The notes: generated from the letters alone by a model not told the origin. A DNA stretch of 64,000 bases from Porphyromonas gingivalis ATCC 33277 (GCF_000010505.1 NC_010729.1:1867501-1931500); one strand, 5' to 3'. Positions 28,618-37,984 are shown, numbered from the stretch's first letter. Program-made: numbers and translations.

Positions 28618-29649
28618 CTACAGGTAAACGTGCAAACCGATAGTGAAGTCGAACCGATTGGCTCCCATCTTTTCTTTTGGTTTGGGTGCTGATATGTTCG
28701 TCGTCTTTATGTTATCCGGATGGAAAACGCCACCGACCATCATGATCTCTCCCCCGATGCCTAAATGTTTGTTCAGCTTGTATCCTATGTTGAGTGCCGT
28801 ATTTGCTCCGACTGTGCTGCCGGAGAAGTAACCTTCCCTCTTCGGGTCGGATATGTCGGTCAGCGTTTGTTTGAAGCCCAAATAACCTAAGCCGAAACTT
28901 ATCCCAAGCAACCACCGCTCCGAAAGAGCAGTACTCATGCTGAATAAGGGAGCGATATAGTCCAATCGATTGGCGAATCCGATACCCTGGTATTCGATTT
29001 TCTTGGTGATGTCGGCTTCATATCGAGAGGCGATCAGACCGAATCCGTAGAGGTTCCCTTTCGGGTGACATTTATATTGGAGTACGAACGAAAGTCCGTT
29101 GCTTAGCTTTTTCTCCAGCTGCTGCTCCGAATAAGACAGCCCTTTTGTCCGATTCGTGATGATAGAGGGGCCGAAATGGAGCGAGAGGTCGTGTACGGGA
29201 GCCTTGATCCGAGAGCCGATTTTCCCCCTTTGACCCGAATCGTACAGGGGCGAGTCGGGATAACCTTCTCCCTCGTTCCTCACGACAGAATCTGACAAGA
29301 GCATAAGCCCGCCTATCTGATGCATGGAGCTGCCGAAGATAGAGGGTCGTTGGTGATTGATCACGTACAGGATATTGGCACCGCTTTTTCTGGTTTCTTC
29401 GCGAGCAATCTGCACGGCCTCCGAGTAGGAGAGACTCCGGGATAGACCGGATTCGGCGATCCTCACTTTCCCTACCAGCTCAGCCTCCGAAGGGGGACGC
29501 TTACCGTTTTCGAGTTCGTAGACCGCAATAGGTGTTCCCTCGGGCAAAGGAGGGTACTGTTTGTTCAGCTCGGTGATGATGCGAGGCGCGCAAGAATGCA
29601 AGGAAATTAAGAGTACGATGACCGCACTCAGAGAGAATAACTTTTTCAT
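28618..29649 (-). CDS. Lipoprotein with outer-membrane beta-barrel-like domain, function unknown
   Basis: A 343-residue protein. The signal peptide has the lipobox ISLHSC (Cys about residue 19). After it, ELNKQYPPLPEGTPIAVYE and SEAVQIAREETRKSGAN suggest a small alpha/beta domain; the C-terminal two thirds (FGPSIITNRTKGL onward) alternate in the way of a small outer-membrane barrel, with GFGLIASRYEAD, LGISFGLGYLGF and closing FDFTIGLHVYL ending in an aromatic-Leu. It is monocistronic with a TACTTTTG promoter box. I do not recognise a named family. Confidence 0.75.
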   Translation of the reverse strand: MKKLFSLSAVIVLLISLHSCAPRIITELNKQYPPLPEGTPIAVYELENGKRPPSEAELVGKVRIAESGLSRSLSYSEAVQIAREETRKSGANILYVINHQRPSIFGSSMHQIGGLMLLSDSVVRNEGEGYPDSPLYDSGQRGKIGSRIKAPVHDLSLHFGPSIITNRTKGLSYSEQQLEKKLSNGLSFVLQYKCHPKGNLYGFGLIASRYEADITKKIEYQGIGFANRLDYIAPLFSMSTALSERWLLGISFGLGYLGFKQTLTDISDPKREGYFSGSTVGANTALNIGYKLNKHLGIGGEIMMVGGVFHPDNIKTTNISAPKPKEKMGANRFDFTIGLHVYL

Positions 29650-29676
29650 AAGCTGTATTTTCGTTCAAAGAGTGCA

Positions 29677-29684
29677 CAAAAGTA
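29677..29684 (-). promoter_or_regulatory. -7 box (TACTTTTG) of the lipoprotein gene
   Basis: On the minus strand TACTTTTG fits TAnnTTTG, about 28 bases before the ATG. Confidence 0.55.
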
Positions 29685-29848
29685 AATAGAATCTCTGCTT
29701 TCTTGGCTTGTTTTTGGGCCCAAAAATGCAAAGAAGGGCGAGTTCTCCTTTCCTTGAATGCTTGGCCCAATGTAGATCCGTACGTCCAACGGCATCGTTA
29801 TAACAAGAGCGAAGAAACAGATTCGCGCTGTGGTATAGGGAATTATAT

Positions 29849-29856
29849 TATCTTTG
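29849..29856 (+). promoter_or_regulatory. -7 box (TATCTTTG) of rpsO
   Basis: TATCTTTG, giving a leader of about 60 bases, long enough for the autoregulatory structure often found before S15 genes, which I cannot confirm by eye. Confidence 0.6.
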
Positions 29857-29921
29857 CGGCCAGATCTACGACCGTAGTAGCGGAAGTAGTTATTGTTTAA
29901 CACGTTAAAAAACGGAAGAAA

Positions 29922-30191
29922 ATGTATTTGGATTCAGCTAAAAAAGCAGAACTCTTCGAGAAGTATGGCAAGTCAGTGAAGGACACGGGTAGCCCCGAAA
30001 GTCAAATCGCTTTATTCACATTTCGCATCGCGCATTTGACTGAGCACTTGCGTCAGAACAAGAAAGACTTTGCCACGGAACGTTCTTTGAAGATGCTGGT
30101 AGGTAAGCGTCGTCGTATGCTCGACTACTTGATCAAGGTAGATATCGAGCGTTACCGTGCCATCATCAAGGAACTCGGTATCCGTCGCTAA
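29922..30191 (+). CDS. rpsO: 30S ribosomal protein S15
   Basis: An 89-residue S15 with normal length. Conserved pieces: [23 protein letters not shown], then [24 protein letters not shown] (both family hallmarks that contact 16S rRNA helices 20-22) and the basic end IIKELGIRR. It binds the central domain of 16S rRNA early in small-subunit assembly. It is a single gene with its own promoter and terminator. Confidence 0.98.
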   Translation: MYLDSAKKAELFEKYGKSVKDTGSPESQIALFTFRIAHLTEHLRQNKKDFATERSLKMLVGKRRRMLDYLIKVDIERYRAIIKELGIRR

Positions 30192-30243
30192 TTCTCGCAG
30201 AGTGCCTCAAAGAGCATTTGCCTGAATAAAAAAGTTGTCTACG

Positions 30244-30290
30244 GGCTGTGTCGAATAAGGGTGAAACCTTAGGACACAGCCTTTCTTTTT
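30244..30290 (+). terminator. Terminator of rpsO
   Basis: GGCTGTGTC / GACACAGCC stem followed by TTTCTTTTT. Confidence 0.8.
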
Positions 30291-30292
30291 GG

Positions 30293-30300
30293 TAGATTTG
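30293..30300 (+). promoter_or_regulatory. -7 box (TAGATTTG) of znuA-like gene, almost at the start codon
   Basis: TAGATTTG ends six bases before the ATG at 30307. The upstream T-run of the rpsO terminator directly abuts it. The transcript should therefore start at or within a few bases of the ATG. Confidence 0.55.
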
Positions 30301-30306
30301 CAATCT

Positions 30307-31254
30307 ATGATCAAAACGATACTTTCACGATATGTATCCTCGAACTTTTGGAGTCGGGGAGCTACCTCTTTTTTCACGATTTTCCCGGCCTTCATCCTCG
30401 CCGCTACTGCTTTGCCGGCTTGTGGAGGGGGTACTGCTTCAAGCTCCGATCGTACGCTGGCTGTGACCATCGAGCCACAGAAATACTTCATCGAGTCCAT
30501 TGCGGATAAGTCGGTGCAGGTGGTGGCATTGGTGCCGGCCGGCAGCAATCCGGAGGAATACGACCCTTCGCCTACCGTGATGAAGCGTTTGTCCGAAGCA
30601 GATGCCTACTTCTATATAGGAGGACTGGGGTTCGAGCAAAGAAATCTCGCTGCCATTCGGGACAATAACCCTAAGCTCCCTCTTTTCGAAATGGGCAAAG
30701 CCTTGGCGGATGCCGGAAGTGCAGATCTCCACGGCTCCTGCACAGATCATTCTCATACAGACCTGCATGCCCATGATCCGCACTATTGGAGCAGTGTGGT
30801 AGGGGCAAAGGCACTCAGTCGTGCTGCATACGACGCGCTTGTGGAGCTTTATCCGAACGAGAAAGACAAATGGGACAAAGGGCACGACCGTCTCAACGGA
30901 CGTATCGACAGCGTGAAGAGACTCGTCGATACCATGTTTGCCAATGGCAAAGCAGACAAAGCCTTCGTCATATATCACCCATCGCTCAGCTATTTCGCCC
31001 AAGAGTTCGGCCTGCGGCAGATCGTCATTGAGGAAGACGGGAAAGAGCCTACAGCTGCCCACCTTCGTCGTGTGATCGATCAGGCACGTGCCGATGGTGT
31101 CAGAATCGTATTTATCCAACCCGAATTTGAAACGCGTCAGGCGGAGGACATCGCACGCGAGATCGGTGCTCGTCCGGTAAGGATCAATCCTCTGCGCAGC
31201 TCGTGGGAGGAGGAAATTTTACATATTGCTCGCGCTTTGGCTCATGAACGGTAG
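30307..31254 (+). CDS. znuA: Zinc/manganese-type ABC substrate-binding lipoprotein
   Basis: A 315-residue cluster 9 (ZnuA/TroA) binding protein. A long signal sequence ends in the lipobox ALPAC. Metal-site signals are visible: GSNPEEYDPSP (first region), a His-rich loop DHSHTDLHAHDPHYW typical of zinc binders, YHPSLSYFAQEFGL and the final VFIQPEFETRQAEDIA. I start at the ATG at 30307 because the promoter box overlaps any earlier start. The ATPase gene overlaps its end by 11 bases. Zinc is favoured by the His-rich loop. Confidence 0.88.
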   Translation: MIKTILSRYVSSNFWSRGATSFFTIFPAFILAATALPACGGGTASSSDRTLAVTIEPQKYFIESIADKSVQVVALVPAGSNPEEYDPSPTVMKRLSEADAYFYIGGLGFEQRNLAAIRDNNPKLPLFEMGKALADAGSADLHGSCTDHSHTDLHAHDPHYWSSVVGAKALSRAAYDALVELYPNEKDKWDKGHDRLNGRIDSVKRLVDTMFANGKADKAFVIYHPSLSYFAQEFGLRQIVIEEDGKEPTAAHLRRVIDQARADGVRIVFIQPEFETRQAEDIAREIGARPVRINPLRSSWEEEILHIARALAHER

Positions 31255-31873
31255 CTTATTGCTCAGCCTGAAGTCGGCCTCGTTCGGCTATGGACCGAAA
31301 AATGTATTCAAGGACTATTCGCTCGATATCGTTCGTGGCGAATTTCTCGGTATCGTAGGACGCAATGGTGGGGGAAAGTCCACCCTCGTAAAGGCAATAA
31401 TCGGCCTGCTGCCACTGCGATCGGGGAGTCTTACGTTCTACAATCGGGAGGGAATGCCGTGTGCAAGGCCCTCGATCGGTTATCTGCCTCAGCTCAATCG
31501 TATCGACAGAGCTTTTCCTATTCGCGTGGAGGAGGTCATTCGATCCGGTTTGCTTGGGGAGGGTAATCGAGGTTCGCACAAAGAACTTCTGGCCGGTGCT
31601 GCCTCCGATCTCCGGATAACCGATCTGCTCAAACGCCCCATATCGGATTTGAGCGGCGGACAGCTACAGCGTGTCCTTTTGGCCAGAGCTATCGTAAGCT
31701 GTCCCGAACTCCTCGTACTCGATGAACCGAACAGCTATTTGGACGAATCGGCTGAAGCACTCGTGCAACAGACTGTATCCCAAAGGCACAAAGACGGTGC
31801 AACCATCTTATTGATTTCACATGACAGAGAAAGCATTGGACAGCAAGCAGACAGGATATTGTCTCTCGACTGA
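31244..31873 (+). CDS. znuC: ABC transporter ATPase, ZnuC/MntB type
   Basis: A 209-residue ATPase with Walker A GRNGGGKST, signature LSGGQLQRVLLARA, Walker B LLVLDEPNSYLD and switch LISHD. The phrase SIGYLPQLNRIDRAFPIRVEEVI is the Q-loop pattern of metal-type (ZnuC/TroB) ATPases. Start chosen at 31244 (MNGSLLLSLKSASFGYG), overlapping znuA. The expected membrane permease (znuB) is not downstream: the next genes are an acetyltransferase and secDF. The permease must be elsewhere or shared. Confidence 0.87.
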   Translation: MNGSLLLSLKSASFGYGPKNVFKDYSLDIVRGEFLGIVGRNGGGKSTLVKAIIGLLPLRSGSLTFYNREGMPCARPSIGYLPQLNRIDRAFPIRVEEVIRSGLLGEGNRGSHKELLAGAASDLRITDLLKRPISDLSGGQLQRVLLARAIVSCPELLVLDEPNSYLDESAEALVQQTVSQRHKDGATILLISHDRESIGQQADRILSLD

Positions 31874-32375
31874 TCATTACCGGATCCGTCGGGCTCTTCC
31901 ATCCGATTACGACAGCATTCTTGCCCTATGGGAGGATGCCCGGCACACGATGCTTGCTTCCGACAATCCACAGTGGCAGGGAGCATATCCGGGCGAGGCC
32001 GAAGCTCAAGAGGATATAGCCCGAGGAGAAGCCTTCCTGTTGGATATAGCGAGCACTCCTTTGGGGGTGATGGCTGTGAATGATCAGATGCCGGCCGAAT
32101 ACGGCTCGTTGCCATGGCAGACCGAAGGGAAAGCCTATACGATACACCGCCTGGGTGTTCATTCCTCTCTGCTCCGCAAGGGGTATGCCGCTGCCATGCT
32201 TTCCTCTGCCGAGACGATAGCTCGCGAACAAGGGGGCACTTGCATACACATAGATACGTATAGCCCCAATACGGCTGCGCAGAGCCTTTTCCGTCGCCTT
32301 GGCTACCGGCAGGTTTGCTCTTTCCATATGAAGCAGAAGCCTTTGCCATATATCGCTTTCGAAAAATCGCTCTGA
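31821..32375 (+). CDS. GNAT family N-acetyltransferase
   Basis: A 184-residue acetyltransferase fold: YRIRRALPSDYDSILALWEDA at the start, then the acetyl-CoA loop region IHRLGVHSSLLRKGYAAAML, CIHIDTYSPNTAAQSLFRRLGY and a closing strand. The substrate is not recognisable. It overlaps the 3' end of the ATPase gene by 53 bases, so it is co-transcribed with znuA-znuC. Confidence 0.82.
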   Translation: MTEKALDSKQTGYCLSTDHYRIRRALPSDYDSILALWEDARHTMLASDNPQWQGAYPGEAEAQEDIARGEAFLLDIASTPLGVMAVNDQMPAEYGSLPWQTEGKAYTIHRLGVHSSLLRKGYAAAMLSSAETIAREQGGTCIHIDTYSPNTAAQSLFRRLGYRQVCSFHMKQKPLPYIAFEKSL

Positions 32376-32543
32376 AAGCAGCTCGGAAGTGGGTAGGCTG
32401 CAGTATCCTTGCTGTGGTTCTTGGTTATAGAGCCACCCAATCATTTGCTGTACCGAGGCAAAGTCCCACTGTTTTTGCTGCCGATGACCCGAATGATCGA
32501 CTATTTTCTATATATAAAGTGAGAGATGGTGTAAAAAAAAACG

Positions 32544-32590
32544 TAACTTTGCGCCCTATGAATATGCCTGTATAGATGAAAAAAATCTAA
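32544..32590 (+). promoter_or_regulatory. secDF promoter and leader with two tiny frames
   Basis: TAACTTTG at 32544-32551 is the -7 box. The leader then begins at or near ATG 32558, which opens MNMPV-stop (32558-32575), followed without gap by ATG-AAA-AAA-ATC-TAA (32576-32590). secDF starts at 32613. Whether the tiny frames are translated is unknown. Confidence 0.45.
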
Positions 32591-32612
32591 CAATAAATAA
32601 GTAACAGACAAA

Positions 32613-35558
32613 ATGCAAAACAAAGGATTTGTGATTGTTATCACATCGGCTCTGGCCATCATCTGTGCGTTTTACCTGTCATTCTCTTTCGTTACGAACC
32701 GTTACGAAAAGAAGGCTAAGGCGATGGGCGATGTTGCCGGAATGGCCTATCTTGATTCCATGTCGAATGAGAAGGTCTGGTTCGGCTACACGCTGAAAGA
32801 AGCTCAAGCCCAGCAAATCGGTCTTGGCCTTGACTTAAAGGGGGGTATGAACGTTATCTTGAAACTTAACGCAAGCGATCTGCTTCGTAACCTCTCTAAC
32901 AAAAGTTTGGATCCCAACTTCAACAAAGCTCTGGAGAATGCTGCCAAGAGCACGGAGCAATCCGACTTCATCGATATTTTCGTGAAGGAATATCGCAAGC
33001 TCGATCCCAACGGTCGCTTGGCCGTTATCTTCGGTTCGGGTGACCTTCGCGACCAGATTACCGCAAAGTCTACGGATGCAGACGTAGTGCGTCTGCTCAA
33101 AGAAAAATATAATAGTGCTGTAGAAGCTTCGTTCAATGTGCTCCGTGCTCGTATCGATGCTTTCGGTGTGGTTGCACCTAATTTGCAGCGATTGGAAGGG
33201 CAAGGGCGTATCCTTGTCGAACTCCCCGGAGTGAAAGACCCTGAGCGTGTTCGTACCCTTTTGCAACGCAGTGCCAACCTACAGTTCTGGCGTACATACA
33301 AATTCGAAGAGGTCAGCGGAGACTTGATCGCTGCCAATGATCGTCTGAGCGAATTGGCTATGAACAACACGGATGCTACCCCGGAAACAGAGCCTGCAAC
33401 TACTGACTCTGTAGCTGCAACAGCCGATTCTACTGCTGTACAAGCTGTAGCTGATTCTGCTACTGTAGCACAAGAAGAGGCCAAGGATGCTACTCGTAAA
33501 GACGCACTCTTCTCTCTGCTTACTCCCGTGAATCGTGGCGGTGCAGTAGTGGGTGTGGCTCGTCGTGCTAATATGGCTCAGATCTCTGAAATGCTCCAGC
33601 AAGCTCACGATCTGAAGGTTACACGTGAAGATGTGCTTTTCCTCTGGGGTGCTAAAGCAATCGAAGACCCCGAAACCAAAAAGGAGACCGACCTCTACGA
33701 ACTCTATGCTATTCGTACCAATCGTACGGGAGATCCTGATTTGGGAGGTGATGTAGTGACTTCCGCCAAGAGTGATATCCAAAATGACTTCGGTCGTTCC
33801 GAACCGATCGTTTCGATGACGATGAATGAAGAAGGTGCTCGTAAATGGGCGCGTATCACAAAGGATAACGTGGGACGGGCAATCGCTATCGTTTTGGATG
33901 GTGTGGTTTATTCTGCTCCGAACGTGAATGATGAGATCACGGGCGGTCGCTCTCAGATCTCCGGGCACTTCACCGTGGAGGAGGCCGGTGACCTTGCCAA
34001 CGTACTCAACTCCGGTAAAATGGATGCTACGGTAAGCATCGAACAGGAAAACGTGATTGGTCCTACGCTGGGTGCCGAGTCCATTAAAGCCGGATTCTTG
34101 TCGTTCCTGCTCGCTTTGGTTATCCTGATGTGTTACATGTGTCTGGCTTACGGTTTCTTGCCGGGTCTTATCGCAAACGGAGCATTGATTGTAAACAGCT
34201 TCTTCACATTGGGCGTATTGGCTTCTTTCCATGCCGTGCTGACCCTCTCGGGTATCGCAGGTTTGGTGCTGACGCTGGGTATGGCTGTGGATGCCAACGT
34301 ACTTATCTTCGAGCGTATCAAAGAAGAGCTTCGTGCCGGTAAGACTCCGATTCGTGCCGTTACGGATGGTTATGGCAACGCTTTCTCTGCCATCTTCGAC
34401 TCGAACGTTACGACTATTATTACCGGTATCATCCTATTCCTCTACGGGACGGGGCCGATTCGCGGTTTTGCCACTACGTTGATTATCGGTCTTATCGCTT
34501 CTTTCATTACGGCTGTCTTCTTGACTCGTATCGTTTTTGAGAAACTGGCGAAAAAAGGTCGTTTGGATAAGATTACATTCACTACGAGCATTACTCGCAA
34601 TCTCCTTGTCAATCCCTCATACAACATCTTGGGTAAGCGCAAGACCGGCTTTATCATTCCGGTGATTATCATCGTTTTGGGACTTATAGCTTCATTTACA
34701 ATCGGTCTCAATAGGGGTATTGAATTCTCCGGAGGACGTAACTACGTAGTTAAATTCGACCAGCCAGTATCTTCCGAAGCCGTTCGTTCGGCCTTGTCTT
34801 CTCCCCTGCAGGAAAAGGTATTGGTTACCTCCATCGGTACTGAAGGGACAGAGGTGCGTATATCTACGAACTATAAGATCCAGGAGGAAAGCGAAGAAAC
34901 TGAAGCAGAGATTACTGACAAATTGTATCAGAGCCTGAAAGGTTTCTACACCCAGCAGCCTACTGCTGATCAGTTCTTGGACAATATCATTAGCTCTCAG
35001 AAAGTAAGTCCCAGTATGTCGAGTGACATCACGAGAGGTGCTATTTGGGCTGTGCTGTTATCGATGATCTTCATGGCCATTTATATTCTGATTCGCTTCC
35101 GTGACATTTCCTTCTCTGCCGGGGTATTCGTATCTGTGGCCGCTACTACATTCTGCATTATTGCTCTGTATGCGTTGCTGTGGAAGATTCTGCCCTTCAC
35201 CATGGAGATCGATCAGAACTTCATCGCTGCTATTCTGGCTATCATCGGTTACTCGCTCAATGACACCGTGGTTGTATTTGACCGTATCCGTGAGACGATG
35301 AAATTGTACCCCAACAGAGATCGCTATCAGGTGATCAACGATGCCCTTAATTCAACATTGGGTCGAACATTAAATACGTCTTTGACTACGTTTATCGTTA
35401 TGTTGGTAATCTTCATCTTTGGAGGTGCTACGATGCGTAGTTTCACGTTCTCGATCCTGCTCGGTATCGTTATCGGTACATACTCTACGCTCTTTGTTGC
35501 TACACCCCTTGCCTACGAGATCCAAAAGCGCAAGCTCAACAAAGCAGCTAAGAAATAA
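32613..35558 (+). CDS. secDF: Fused SecD-SecF protein translocation subunit
   Basis: A 981-residue inner-membrane protein joining SecD (first about 620 residues) and SecF, as is usual in Bacteroidota. SecD motifs: LGLDLKGGMNVIL after helix 1, the large periplasmic part with an Ala/Thr-rich insert (about residues 245-290), and GMAVDANVLIFERIKEELR. SecF motifs: NRGIEFSGGRNYVVKF and GYSLNDTVVVFDRIRE. It uses the proton gradient to pull proteins across after SecYEG-SecA, so it feeds every Sec-exported protein here, including the gingipain. Twelve transmembrane helices are expected. Confidence 0.97.
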   Translation: MQNKGFVIVITSALAIICAFYLSFSFVTNRYEKKAKAMGDVAGMAYLDSMSNEKVWFGYTLKEAQAQQIGLGLDLKGGMNVILKLNASDLLRNLSNKSLDPNFNKALENAAKSTEQSDFIDIFVKEYRKLDPNGRLAVIFGSGDLRDQITAKSTDADVVRLLKEKYNSAVEASFNVLRARIDAFGVVAPNLQRLEGQGRILVELPGVKDPERVRTLLQRSANLQFWRTYKFEEVSGDLIAANDRLSELAMNNTDATPETEPATTDSVAATADSTAVQAVADSATVAQEEAKDATRKDALFSLLTPVNRGGAVVGVARRANMAQISEMLQQAHDLKVTREDVLFLWGAKAIEDPETKKETDLYELYAIRTNRTGDPDLGGDVVTSAKSDIQNDFGRSEPIVSMTMNEEGARKWARITKDNVGRAIAIVLDGVVYSAPNVNDEITGGRSQISGHFTVEEAGDLANVLNSGKMDATVSIEQENVIGPTLGAESIKAGFLSFLLALVILMCYMCLAYGFLPGLIANGALIVNSFFTLGVLASFHAVLTLSGIAGLVLTLGMAVDANVLIFERIKEELRAGKTPIRAVTDGYGNAFSAIFDSNVTTIITGIILFLYGTGPIRGFATTLIIGLIASFITAVFLTRIVFEKLAKKGRLDKITFTTSITRNLLVNPSYNILGKRKTGFIIPVIIIVLGLIASFTIGLNRGIEFSGGRNYVVKFDQPVSSEAVRSALSSPLQEKVLVTSIGTEGTEVRISTNYKIQEESEETEAEITDKLYQSLKGFYTQQPTADQFLDNIISSQKVSPSMSSDITRGAIWAVLLSMIFMAIYILIRFRDISFSAGVFVSVAATTFCIIALYALLWKILPFTMEIDQNFIAAILAIIGYSLNDTVVVFDRIRETMKLYPNRDRYQVINDALNSTLGRTLNTSLTTFIVMLVIFIFGGATMRSFTFSILLGIVIGTYSTLFVATPLAYEIQKRKLNKAAKK

Positions 35559-35582
35559 TCTGATCACTTACTTCTAAAGCAA

Positions 35583-35629
35583 CAACCCCAACGACACAAA
35601 GTGGAGTGTCGTTGGGGTTGCTTCTTTTT
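35583..35629 (+). terminator. Terminator of secDF
   Basis: A perfect 15-bp stem, CAACCCCAACGACAC / GTGTCGTTGGGGTTG, followed by CTTCTTTTT. Confidence 0.85.
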
Positions 35630-35684
35630 CTGAAAATACAATAAGAAAATGCAGCACAAGTTATTGTGTGCAGAGTACGAGTCT

Positions 35685-36470
35685 TTATTCCGGCTCCGAA
35701 GATGATGACGATTTCTTTTTTTGTCGGTAATCGCGCGCACGCTTCAACTTTTCCAGGGCATCATGTGCAGCATTCTGATGAGCTTCTTTCTTATTCATGC
35801 CGATTCCGCTACCGATACGATGGCCATCCACAAACACAGCGTAATTGAAATGTCCGTGAGCACGCTTAGGCTCGGAAATAAGACGAAATTCCAGATTCAA
35901 GTGGTGCTTCTGTGCCCATTCAAGTAGAAGGGATTTGTAATTCGTAGTAGTATCCGTCAGGCTGTCTTCCAATTCATGAAAGACGGGAATGAAGCGTGTA
36001 AGGACAAACTTTTCCGCTGCTTGGTATCCTTTGTCCAGATAGATTGCTCCGATAAGGGCTTCCAGTGTATTGCCCATAATATCAGAACTCATCTGAGATA
36101 TTTCGCCACGGACAATCAGAAAACGATCCAATCTGAGCTTTTTTGCCACTACATTGTTGATCTGTCTTTTGACAATCGCGCTGCGACGCTGACTCATATC
36201 CCCTTCATCCCAGTGAGGATGTTGGCGATATAAATAACCGCTGATAGCAGTGGCAAGAACGGAGTCTCCCAAAAATTCTAAGCGTTCGTTATTCAGTCGG
36301 TAGCCTTCGTCATCGACCAGACTGCACGAACTATGCCGAAAAGCCAGCTCATAAAAAGCAATCCGACTTGGTTTGAAGCCAAGAATATCCGAAAGCAAAA
36401 CAAAAGACCCCCTCGGCTTTCGCCAAGGGAGTCTTGATAGGTATGAACTCAAAGACAACATTGCAGTCAT
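35685..36470 (-). CDS. rnc: Ribonuclease III
   Basis: A 261-residue double-stranded-RNA endonuclease. The catalytic signature NNERLEFLGDSVLATAI is at about residues 79-95, DIMGNTLEALIGAIYLDKGY supplies the second acidic pair, and the C-terminal dsRNA-binding domain has YAVFVDGHRIGSGIGMNKKEAHQNAAHDAL. It processes rRNA precursors. It follows fabF by 11 bases in the acpP-fabF-rnc order, a grouping also seen in other bacteria. The basic Lys/Ser tail has no clear role. Confidence 0.96.
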   Translation of the reverse strand: MTAMLSLSSYLSRLPWRKPRGSFVLLSDILGFKPSRIAFYELAFRHSSCSLVDDEGYRLNNERLEFLGDSVLATAISGYLYRQHPHWDEGDMSQRRSAIVKRQINNVVAKKLRLDRFLIVRGEISQMSSDIMGNTLEALIGAIYLDKGYQAAEKFVLTRFIPVFHELEDSLTDTTTNYKSLLLEWAQKHHLNLEFRLISEPKRAHGHFNYAVFVDGHRIGSGIGMNKKEAHQNAAHDALEKLKRARDYRQKKKSSSSSEPE

Positions 36471-36481
36471 CTATCAATCAG

Positions 36482-37738
36482 TTATTTCTCGAACTTCTTG
36501 AATACAACGCTGGCATTATGTCCTCCGAATCCAAAAGTATTGGACAGGGCTACACGTACCTGACGCTTTTGTGCTTCGTTGAATGTAAAGTTCAGGTTAT
36601 AATCGATTTCCGGATCGCGATCGTCGTCCTGATGGTTGATCGTAGGCGGAACGATATCCTCGTGGACAGACTTAACGCACACCATAGCTTCTACAGCTCC
36701 GGCAGCTCCGAGAAGATGTCCTGTCATACTCTTGGTAGAACTGATGTTCAGCTTATAAGCATGTTCTCCGAAGACATCCTTGATAGCTTTCGCCTCTGAA
36801 ATGTCCCCAACAGGAGTAGAAGTACCGTGTACATTGACGTAGTCAATATCCTCCGGCTTCAATCCAGCATCTTCGATAGCGTTTGTCATAACCAGCTTGG
36901 CTCCCAACCCGTCAGGATGACTTGCCGTCAGGTGATATGCATCGGCTGAAAGACCTGTTCCCACCAATTCGGCATAGATGCGGGCACCGCGTTTAAGAGC
37001 ATGTTCCAGTTCTTCGAGAACTATACATGCTGCTCCTTCACCCATTACAAACCCGTCACGACTGGCACTGAAGGGGCGGCTGGCCTCTTGTGGAGCATCG
37101 TTGCGAGTGGAGAGAGCATTCATTGCATTGAAACCTCCCACTCCGGCAGCGCAAATCGACGCCTCAGAGCCTCCTGCAATGATTACATTGGCTTTGCCTA
37201 AGCGGATCAGATGGCAAGCATCGATCAGAGCATTGGTAGAGGAAGCGCATGCGGATGCGATGGAATAGTTAGGACCATGGAAGCCGTATTTGATCGAGAT
37301 CTGGCCGGCTGCAATATCGGAGATCATCTTGGGGATGAAAAACGGATTGAAACGAGGCCCGTTCTCCGGATTATAGTCGCGCACTTCACTTTCAAAAGTC
37401 GTCAGACCACCGATTCCGGCAGAAACGATCACTCCCACACGATTCTTGTCCAATTGGTCCAAATCGAGGCCGGAGTCTTTTACACTCTCATCGGCCGCTA
37501 CTTGTGCAAGTTGCGCGTAGCGGTCTAACTTACGCACCTCCTTGCGGTCAAAATGTTGCAAAGGGTCAAAACCCTTCACTTCGCAGGCGAACTGCGTTTT
37601 GAACTTGGAGGCATCAAAGAGCGTGATAGGTCCGGCTCCACTCTTGCCTGCCACTAAGCTTTCCCACGTTTCGGGAGCAGAGTTGCCAAGCGGAGTAATG
37701 GCTCCTAACCCTGTTACTACTACTCTTTTCAGTTCCAT
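36482..37738 (-). CDS. fabF: 3-oxoacyl-[acyl-carrier-protein] synthase II
   Basis: A 418-residue condensing enzyme of fatty acid elongation. The Cys-His-His triad is visible: ASACASSTNAL with the nucleophile Cys, VHGTSTPVGD, and TKSMTGHLLGAAGAVE. N-terminal VVVTGLGAITPLGN and C-terminal SNTFGFGGHNASVVF are typical. It uses malonyl-ACP, and its carrier protein is encoded 9 bases upstream. Confidence 0.97.
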   Translation of the reverse strand: MELKRVVVTGLGAITPLGNSAPETWESLVAGKSGAGPITLFDASKFKTQFACEVKGFDPLQHFDRKEVRKLDRYAQLAQVAADESVKDSGLDLDQLDKNRVGVIVSAGIGGLTTFESEVRDYNPENGPRFNPFFIPKMISDIAAGQISIKYGFHGPNYSIASACASSTNALIDACHLIRLGKANVIIAGGSEASICAAGVGGFNAMNALSTRNDAPQEASRPFSASRDGFVMGEGAACIVLEELEHALKRGARIYAELVGTGLSADAYHLTASHPDGLGAKLVMTNAIEDAGLKPEDIDYVNVHGTSTPVGDISEAKAIKDVFGEHAYKLNISSTKSMTGHLLGAAGAVEAMVCVKSVHEDIVPPTINHQDDDRDPEIDYNLNFTFNEAQKRQVRVALSNTFGFGGHNASVVFKKFEK

Positions 37739-37747
37739 CGGAGTATT

Positions 37748-37984
37748 TTACTTCAGGTTTTTTTCGATATAGTCGATAGCGTCGCCGACAGTCTTGATCT
37801 CCTGTGCTTGGTCGTCAGGGATAGACATGTTGAATTCCTTTTCGAAATTCATCATCAACTCAACTGTATCAAGAGAGTCTGCTCCGAGGTCATTTGAGAA
37901 ACTGGCTTCACGCGTTACTTCAGAAGCTTCTACATTCAATTTGTCAACTACGAGGTCGATCACTTTTTTTTCTACTTCAGACAT
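37748..37984 (-). CDS. acpP: Acyl carrier protein
   Basis: A 78-residue acidic protein with the phosphopantetheine attachment motif [11 protein letters not shown], modified at Ser37. It shuttles growing acyl chains for fatty acid, lipid A and sphingolipid synthesis. First gene of acpP-fabF-rnc. Confidence 0.98.
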   Translation of the reverse strand: MSEVEKKVIDLVVDKLNVEASEVTREASFSNDLGADSLDTVELMMNFEKEFNMSIPDDQAQEIKTVGDAIDYIEKNLK

